This document shows positions 57,850-64,000 of a stretch of DNA of 64,000 bases, piece by piece. The notes under the pieces were generated by a model. It had not been told where the DNA came from and made no database searches. It worked only from the letters and a program-made list of their open reading frames with translations. The translations under genes were made by a program, and so were the position numbers. Source of the DNA: Diabrotica undecimpunctata (lineage: Eukaryota; Arthropoda; Insecta; Coleoptera; Chrysomelidae); NCBI RefSeq assembly GCF_040954645.1, contig NC_092811.1:122409411-122473410 (forward strand), written 5' to 3'. Positions within the stretch are counted from its first letter, which is position 1. Each line of letters starts with the position of its first letter.

Positions 57850-58440
57850 AATCTTTTCTTGGAAAATTAGTTTAGGGGATGCGTATTTTTTAATTTGTTG
57901 ATTTCCATAGATTCCAATAAAGATAGCTTAATGCCTTTATTTTGTATGTAAAGAATTTAAAATTCGCCATGAAAAGAATGATTATGGTCTAGAAGGTGAA
58001 ATGCGTACGTAGAATCTGTTTTTTTTTTATTATTGAAAGCCCTTTTATGTTCTGCTATACGTTTGATAAAAGTTCTACCAGTTTGACCGATGTAAGTTTT
58101 TTGGCAATCGCCACATTTAAGTTTGTATACACCACTGTGTAAGTGCTTTTTATTTTGGCTCTTGTTGTTTTTAATATATTTGATTAAGTTGTTGTTTATT
58201 CTAAAAGCTGGTGTTATTCCTTTTTTCAATTGTTTGGCTATTTTTGTTGATATCTTGCCTGTATATAATCGAGTAATCGAGCAGAAGTTACTGAGTTTTT
58301 TCTCTGGTGATGGAAATACTAATTTCAGGGCTTTCTTATGTAGTTTTTGATTTAAAATTTTGTTAATTCTTTGTTCGTTATACCCATTGTTTACTGCTAT
58401 TTCCTTAATGATGTTTTGTACTTTTTAACTTTCTACTTTT
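57850..58440 (-). pseudogene. Penelope-like element, C terminus with GIY-YIG endonuclease
   Basis: The minus-strand frame 58229-57957 encodes KKGITPAFRINNNLIKYIKN, then HSGVYKLKCGDCQKTYIGQT, GRTFIKRIAEHKRAF and STYAFHLLDHNHSF. GVY...YIGQTGR is the GIY-YIG nuclease signature, and CGDC is the usual Cys pair of Penelope-like C termini. Upstream in another frame (58440-58230) is the RT-to-nuclease connector (FPSPEKKLSNFCSITRLYTG). Frameshifts separate the parts, and the reverse transcriptase proper is absent. In active elements this protein performs target-primed reverse transcription. Confidence 0.88.
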
Positions 58441-59929
58441 GGTCGAAAATCATATTAATACAAAAAGAATTAAACAAAACAAAATAATGTGACACATTGG
58501 ATTAATTGGATTAATTATTCATATAATTTCTTATATTGTCTGGCACTGTATTCCTTCTCATTGTCTGGCGCTGAAATCGTATCAACAAATCGTTGTACGA
58601 CAGATTTTTCGACGACAGCATGCCATACTTTCCGTACCATTCAACTGAACGTGTGTGGAAGGAACTACATCACCACACACGTTAAGATTATCATTCAAAC
58701 GCTCGTATTTTTTTCTATTTTATGTCCATTCATTTATACACTGTATTTTCTTCTAATGTCTTCACTTCTCTCGATCTCTCAGCGTATTTCCTGTAACTCT
58801 TCTCAGTACACTCATCTCTGCCGTTTCCAGTAGGCTTTGCATCGTGGCTAAGACTGGTCTTATTTTTTAGGCATATGTCATTATTGGTCTTACACTGGCT
58901 TTATAAATTCTTGACTTCATCTCAGCATTAATGTGTTTGTTTCGCCATATAGTGTTATTAAGACATCCTGCCAGTCTATTTGATCTCTCACTTCTTTGTT
59001 CAAGTCTCCATAGCTGGACAGTGTAATTCCCAGATATTTTATTTCCATTACTTGTTCAATACTGATGCCATCAATTTCTATTTTACATCTGGTTGATTCT
59101 TTGCTGACTACTATGGTTTTAGATTTCGGAGATGAGATTGTCTTATTAAATAATTTTGCTCTTATATTAAATCTGTGGTCCAGTCTTTGCAGACTATGTT
59201 CATCTTGGGCTATCAATATTGCGTCGCCTGCGTAACAGAGTATTTTTATTTCTTTGTTTCCCATACTGTATCCTCTTCGTTTGTTAACCGTTTTGATGAT
59301 TTCATTCATGATTACATTGAAGAGCATGGGGCTCAGTGAAACCCCTTGTCTTATTCCGCTGCCTATTTCTGTAGGTTCTGTAAGTTATCTATCTATTCTG
59401 ACTTCCATTTTGTCGTTTTGGTAGATGTTTTCGATAGTTTTTATAAAATTAACTTTTCTATTATACAGAAGATGGATTACATCTTTGAATCTTACTCTGT
59501 CAAACGCTTTCTTTAGGTCAATCAGACACAGAAACGCTGGTCTATTATACTTTAGTGATTTCTCAGTAATTTGTTTTATAACGAATATTGCATCTGTACA
59601 CGATCTTCCACTATGAAAACTCTGTCGTTCATCTGCTAAACTTATCCTCTGATTTATTATCACTTGTAAAATTTTAGTTGTAAGTTTTAACGTAGTATTT
59701 AACAAGTTTATACCTCTATAGTTTTTTGGATGTTTTTTATCTTCTTTTTTGAATAGTAGAATTAGTTCGCTTGTTCTCCATTCTTTCGGTATTTTATTGT
59801 TTTTTATAATTTTATTAATTAATATTGTTAATTGTTCTGTCATTGCTGCTCTCCCGTCTTTACCTGCTGCTTTTCTGTTCTTCAGGTTTTCAAGTATTTT
59901 CCGAACTTCCTGTACATTTATATTAAGTT

Positions 59930-60511
59930 AATAAAATTAAAGACAGTCAAGATTTCCTTTCACGCAAAAATAGTCTATGTATCTGTTGATACGTATTTCG
60001 CTTTAATAAAGCTCATCAGAACAGTTATTCATAGGCTTTCTCAACGTGAAAATTAATCTTTTCCTGTCTTTGTGAAGCAACGATAAAATGGCTTCGAAAC
60101 GGACGTAATAGCGACATCTGATATTAAATCCGTAAAATAGTTTCGAAACACAATTCAGATAACTGCCTTAATCTGAACCTTCTATAAATGCAAGGTATAA
60201 CAGACGCTGATAAAGATGTTAATAGAGACATGGGGAATCTAAAATTTGCATTCCACGACATGTCTCCTCAGCTAAGCAGAAATCGTTAGCGAATTGGTTT
60301 CTTGTACTCATACAGAGTAGATCCGAATAAAAATAAAATTAAAGACAGTCAAGATTTAGATAGATTAGCTAGAGATTAGATAGATTAGATTAGATCAGTT
60401 AGATTCCCCATGTCTCTATTAACATCTTTATCAGCGTCTGTTATACCTTGCATTTATAGAAGGTTCAGATTAAGGCAGTTATCTGAATTGTGTTTCGAAA
60501 CTATTTTACGG
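59930..60511. mobile_element. Hammerhead-family element with 14-bp target duplication
   Basis: The 582-bp insertion is flanked by perfect ATTTATATTAAGTT (59916-59929, 60512-60525). The left arm (to about 60345) carries a minus-strand hammerhead with a canonical core and the family body. A short AGATTAGATAG-type repeat at 60355-60400 separates it from an inverted partial unit (60402-60511). It has no coding capacity. The clean duplication within a known LINE shows that this arrangement moved as a unit. Confidence 0.9.
59975..60034 (-). ncRNA. Hammerhead ribozyme motif, canonical core
   Basis: On the minus strand: CTATG, internal loop AATAA, CTGTT, core CTGATGA, stem II GCTTT-ATT-AAAGC, GAAA, stem III ATAC/GTAT without loop, cleavage triplet ATC, then AACAG, ATA and CATAG. 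All invariant core bases are present. The predicted cut lies between positions 59988 and 59987. Stem sequences differ from the 15.4-kb motif but pair equally well. This is the best candidate for an active ribozyme in the window. Confidence 0.88.
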
Positions 60512-60739
60512 ATTTATATTAAGTTCTTCATTTGTGGTAATTTCTGGTGTTTCCGGTTCAGCGTCGTTTATTCTTCCTCTGCATAGAGCTTTTTTAGGTA
60601 GTCAATCCACGTATCCTCTTCTATGTATTTTGGTTCTATTAGTTCCTTTACCTCCGTTCTTTGGCCTCTTATGAAGCGCCATATTTCCTTTGCAGACCTT
60701 AAATCCTCATGATATGTTCCCTATAAATATTAAATATTT

Positions 60740-61030
60740 TGGGTGACAAAACGAATCCTTAATTGGCTTGAGAATTTCTAATCTAGTTGTACTGTTGCCA
60801 TATTGGACTGGTATAGATTTTTAATAAGTGTGACCAGGTATATTGGTGCATTCATGTCTATTAACATGGACCAAAGATTTATCCAGCTTACACAAGCGAA
60901 TACCTTTTGGTAGTCAACAAAGCATATTATCATAGGTGCTTGAAATTCTCTTGACTTTTTTTCAATAAGTTGTCCCAGGTTCAGGATTTGCTCACGTCTA
61001 TCTTTTCCCTTTACAAACGTCGCTTGTTAT
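60740..61030 (-). pseudogene. LINE RT fragment
   Basis: The minus strand reads FVKGKDRREQILNLGQLIEK, KSREFQAPMIICFVDYQKVF and INLWSMLIDMNAP. It corresponds to the QAGFxxGRxTxDQI...CFVDYxKAFD region of the LINE at 46.3-47.4 kb. Truncated at both ends. Confidence 0.75.
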
Positions 61031-61822
61031 TTGATAATGTAGGTTTTTGATCATATTATCTAGTGTATAAGAAAGAACGGAGTGTAGGGCGCTCCTTGAA
61101 AAGATTGATGGCGAAATAGTCAATAAATGCCTAAATCCTGGAATGAAAAAGATTTATTATTTGCTTATCTTATCCTGAAGTACTTTTCAGCTGCAAATAC
61201 GGTACTTAATTTACACTATATTCGAAACAATTGAGGACTGAATAAAGTTACGAAAAGTGTTTAATTATTAATATTAATGTTTTGTTAAATTGAAATTGGC
61301 AACTGATTTTTAGGCGATTTCACTTCCGAGTTGAACAACATCGACCGCATATCGCACACAAAATTCATGTATGGTTGATTCCGCATTAATAATTTTTTAG
61401 CTTTCTATTTAAAAAATGTTCGTTACATAACTGTTACAGGTAGACGGAATAATGAAATTAAATGTATTACCACTTTTATTATTTATTATTTAACTTATAT
61501 TTGCATTATTATGTAGCATTTAAACATAAAAAATCTTATTTTTGGCGACGTAAACCCGTTAATATTTAAGAATTTTAAAATAAGTACCAATTTTTTCTAA
61601 TAGAAATAGAATAATTATTTACAGTAAAATATATTACATAAATTAGCGACTATTTTGGATTAGGGATGACACCTTTGACTGTTAAAAACGGTCCATTAGC
61701 ATTGTGCTGAGAAGGTTAATTCTCTCAATATTCGATGCACTGTCGAAGACAAGCAAAAATACGGTTCAATACTCAAAATTGTTCCTAATGAGTAAATGAA
61801 AACATATTACCTTACAATGTAA
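61031..61822. other. No recognisable gene
   Basis: AT-rich. It may contain the left end of the transposon whose transposase starts at 61823, but no TIR was identified. Confidence 0.45.
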
Positions 61823-63066
61823 TCAAGAATTAGATCCATACCCATAATCACTGTCGTCGATATCTTCGTTTGGATTATCAATGATTACTGGGTCAATTGC
61901 TTTGATGTGATTTTCACGCATCCAACATTCTTCTATTAACTTTTCACATTTCTACACACTTTTTTTTCCAAATTGCAGTAGTAGCAGTATCCAATGATTC
62001 TTGCCATGTTTCTAAAACTACTGTGAAACTGTAACCGTTACGTTCAATACAGTTATCGTAGTAAGTTTTGATGAATGACGGATAACAACAACTGTCATGA
62101 GTACGGACTGAAGATAAATTTAAAGAAAACTAAATGCATGATCATGACTAAATCTGCACATGCAAATATCCAATTGACTATTGAAGATACTGCAATTGAG
62201 AGTGTTAATAACTATAAATACTTAGGAACATGGATAACATCAGATGTAGACCAAACCAAAGAAATTAGGACACGCATTGAAATAGCACGTACATCATTCA
62301 TTAAACTTAAAAAGTTTATTTGTTGTCGGGATATAAGGTTAGAACTACGCCTGAGAATGCTTCGATGTTACGTGTTCTCTACTCTTCTTTATGGCTTGGA
62401 AGCGTGGACAGTAAAACAAGTCCATCTGAATAAGTTGACCGCCTTTGAATTTTTGTGTTACAGAAGAATCCTACGAATATCATGGATTCAAAGAATGTCA
62501 AACGTGGAAGTAACTAGAAGGATATGAAATGAGGCGGAAATAATATTAACTATCAAAAGACGAAAACTTGAGTACTTAGGACATGTGATGAGAGGGCAAA
62601 AATAGGCATTATTACAACTTATTATGCAAGGCAAAATCCGAGAAAAGCAAAATGTTTGAAGACGAAGAATATCCTGGCTTAAGAACTTAAGGGAATGGTT
62701 TGAATGCAGTAGTGCAGAACTTTTTAGAGCGGCAGTCAACAGAGCCGCATAGCCATGATTTCCAACCTTCGATAGAAGATGGAACTTAAAGAAGAAGAAG
62801 AAGTAAGTTTTGCACATTCTCCAAATATGTTTAATGGGATTGAATTCACAATGTTGTCCAAAACTATGTATACTTTCGTCTACTATAAATATTTTTGGTT
62901 TTTCATTCCTGTCGGATAACTGAAGTAATACCGGCTTGAAAGAATCCTAAGGAAATGAAATATTTTTATTGGTTAACCATTCTTTTATTTGAAGTACTGT
63001 CCGGGAATTTGTTGGTTGTTTATTTAAAATTTCGGAATGGTGTGGGGCATTATCCAAAACTATAAC
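61823..63066 (-). pseudogene. DD82E-type transposase, copy D, 5'-truncated and split by a LINE
   Basis: From 63066 the minus strand reads VIVLDNAPHHSEILNKQ, TVLQIKEWLTNKNIS, then a TAG, then KIFIVDE and QHCEFNPIKHIWRMCKTYYD. After the LINE it resumes with NCIERNGYSF, VLETWQES and an acidic tail (NPNEDIDDSDYGYGSNS) ending at 61823. The second Asp is kept, the Glu of NPIE is Lys, and about 73 residues separate them. The first Asp and the whole N terminus are missing. The C-terminal layout (WK...EE..., then acidic tail) matches copies A and B, though the sequence is more distant. Confidence 0.8.
62071..62801 (+). mobile_element. 5'-truncated LINE inserted in transposase copy D
   Basis: The 731-bp insertion is bounded by the perfect 11-bp repeat AGTAAGTTTTG (62060-62070, 62802-62812) and ends with a (GAA)n tail. 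It encodes the RT thumb and C-terminal region: EYGLKINLKKTKCMIMTK, NNYKYLGTWITSDVDQTKEI, LLYGLEAWTVKQVHLNKL, AFEFLCYRRILRISWIQRMS and WLKNLREWFECSSAELFRAA, with stops in the last third. It is the closest relative of the LINE in the piggyBac element (same YLGTW, EAWT and LRNLREWF blocks, same tail). Confidence 0.9.
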
Positions 63067-63174
63067 AACACACGTTCATTAAACAGAAACACTTTACATA
63101 CATACAAACATTTACAGCACATATATTAACCATACCGAACATTTAGAATAATCAGAGTTTGATTTTTCCATGGG

Positions 63175-63680
63175 GAAAACATCTACCCTCACATGTTTTT
63201 CAGCCAATTTTTTTCATGAGAGGCTTTATTGATGGTGGTTTTGTTGTTTTCTCTAGATAGGTTGTTGGATTATTAGGAATTGGTCTGTAGTGTGGAGTAT
63301 TAATGAGATTTGAGAGTTTATTAATATAAGAAGAAGTGTTTAAGATGACGGAGGCATTTCCTTTATCGGCAGGAAGAATGACTAGCTTTGGATTTGACTG
63401 TAGTCCTTTCATAGCTTTTTCCTCCGATTGGCTAATGTTCGGAGTAGGAGACATTTGATTAAAGTTCTTTCATGGCTTTTCCACTGATTGGCTAATGCTC
63501 GGAGTAGGAGGCTTTGAATTTCTAAGAACATTAACGATGTCTTGTCTAGTTATTTCAGTATTTTCGGAAGGTAAACTGGAGATGGCTTCTTCAGTTTGAC
63601 AGATGATTGTCTCAATTGGAATGTGACTTGGGGTAACAGAGTAATTGAAACCTTTTTCCTAAACCTTAAATGGCAACGGT
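63175..63680 (-). pseudogene. Penelope-like element, N-terminal RT segment
   Basis: The minus strand reads SHIPIETIICQTEEAISSLP, EITRQDIVNVLRNSK, a repeated TPxISQSxEK box, then GLQSNPKLVILPADKGNASV, ILNTSSYINKLSNLINTPHY and RPIPNNPTTYLEKTTK. The VILPADKGNA(S/T)V block is diagnostic of the N-terminal part of Penelope-like reverse transcriptases. A 60-bp tandem duplication (63403-63462, 63463-63522) doubles the box, and a stop lies in the upstream copy. No RT palm follows. Confidence 0.85.
63403..63522. repeat. Tandem 2 x 60-bp duplication
   Basis: Both units contain GATTGGCTAATGYTCGGAGT and AGGAG. The period of 60 is 20 codons, so the duplication is in frame with the Penelope fragment. The units differ at several positions. 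Confidence 0.85.
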
Positions 63681-64000
63681 CAAAATAGGAGTATTAGAAA
63701 AGTTATGAACCACTGTAGTGGTTTTCAAAGTTGTAGGTTTTTAGTGTTTAGAGTTTTAGTGTTAGATTCGAAAGTGTTTATGGCTGGCTGGGTGTTGATA
63801 TGGTCGAAACTGTCCCATAATATAGAATGTACATTGAAAGAATGAATGAAATACATAAAGATCTTTCGATTGCATTCATCTCTACTGTTTCTACCAGTTT
63901 CTTGTTTTTTTTACTAATTCTCATTGTTTTAGCGCCATAAAAGAAAGTATTTTTAACCACAGTATTATATACATTGAATATTCTTCCTTTTGTTATATCT
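63681..64000 (-). pseudogene. LINE C-terminal fragment running off the window
   Basis: From 64000 to about 63840 the minus strand reads DITKGRIFNVYNTVVKNTFF, YGAKTMRISKKNKKLVETVE and MNAIERSL. It corresponds to the EITKGRKFNIYETMIKTTLL and YGAETWRISEK block of the nested LINE at 30.6-31.7 kb. The remainder (63681-63840) has no recognisable content. The upstream part lies beyond the window. Confidence 0.7.

Larger units (their letters stand above)
58700..60735 (-). pseudogene. LINE reverse transcriptase split by a hammerhead element
   Basis: This is the same family as the LINE at 27.6-29.1 kb. From the right: EIWRFIRGQRTEVKELIEPK (60720-60530); the insertion 59930-60511; ILINKIIKNNKIPKEWRTSE, KNYRGINLLNTTLKLTTK, RISLADERQSFHSGRSCTD and LCLIDLKKAFDRVRFK (59843-59400); SPMLF-type box and ILCYAGDAILIAQ (59327-59180), where the catalytic YADD reads YAGD; KYLGITLSSYGDLNKEVRDQ; and a C-terminal region to about 58700 (RPIMTYA, LLETAEMSVLRRVTGNTLRD). 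Frameshifts and the D-to-G change inactivate it. Confidence 0.87.

Noticed and set aside
1..64000. tRNA, rRNA, CRISPR or bacterial-type operon features
   Set aside because: None seen; the content is eukaryotic mobile DNA.

Overview
This window looks like a transposon-dense, AT-rich intergenic tract from an insect nuclear genome. The mix of BEL/Pao, piggyBac-like, long-spacer Tc1/mariner-type, Penelope-like and several LINE lineages would fit a beetle, but the species is not determined by the sequence. I find no convincing host gene, rRNA, tRNA or CRISPR array. Almost everything recognisable is mobile DNA, mostly broken and repeatedly nested.

Layout. 0.9-7.5 kb: a complete, young BEL/Pao LTR retrotransposon with near-identical LTRs, a 5-bp target duplication and one open 1730-codon polyprotein. 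8.6-9.2 kb: a tandem repeat carrying two hammerhead-ribozyme motifs. 10.3-12.2 kb: LINE scraps. 12.5-14.9 kb and 16.1-18.4 kb: two complete-length transposons (TIRs, TA duplications) with decayed transposases whose D-to-D/E spacing (about 81-82) matches the DD82E (Sailor-type) group. Between them, at 15.3-16.0 kb, lies a hammerhead-bearing element with a 10-bp target duplication. 18.7-21 kb: LINE remnants, one nested in another, and a Penelope-tail-like repeat. 22.3-26.6 kb: a full-length piggyBac-like element (TTAA duplications, 14-bp TIRs, probable intron) split by a 1.7-kb LINE. 27.6-33.5 kb: four LINEs, one nested in another. 35-38 kb: a third DD82E copy with an internal 750-bp tandem duplication and a TTAA-flanked MITE near its end. 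39.5-42.9 kb: R1-like and other LINE fragments. 43.1-44.9 kb: an intron-containing transposase-like pseudogene I cannot assign. 46.3-52.9 kb: more LINEs, one with a twin-priming 5' inversion. 53.2-54.4 kb: an inverted hammerhead-family repeat split by a 568-bp palindromic element. 55.7-61 kb: Jockey-like, Penelope-like (GIY-YIG) and LINE copies, the last split by another hammerhead element with a 14-bp target duplication. 61.8-63.1 kb: a fourth DD82E-like copy split by a LINE. 63.2-64 kb: a Penelope N-terminal fragment and a LINE running off the end.

The most interesting signal is the non-coding hammerhead family: about 400-bp monomers, in tandem and head-to-head arrangements, with retro-insertion-type target duplications and compensatory changes in the ribozyme stems. 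This is the signature of retrozyme-like or Penelope-derived elements that may pass through circular RNA. The nearby Penelope-like RT/GIY-YIG fragments suggest a possible source of the mobilising machinery, but that link is inference.
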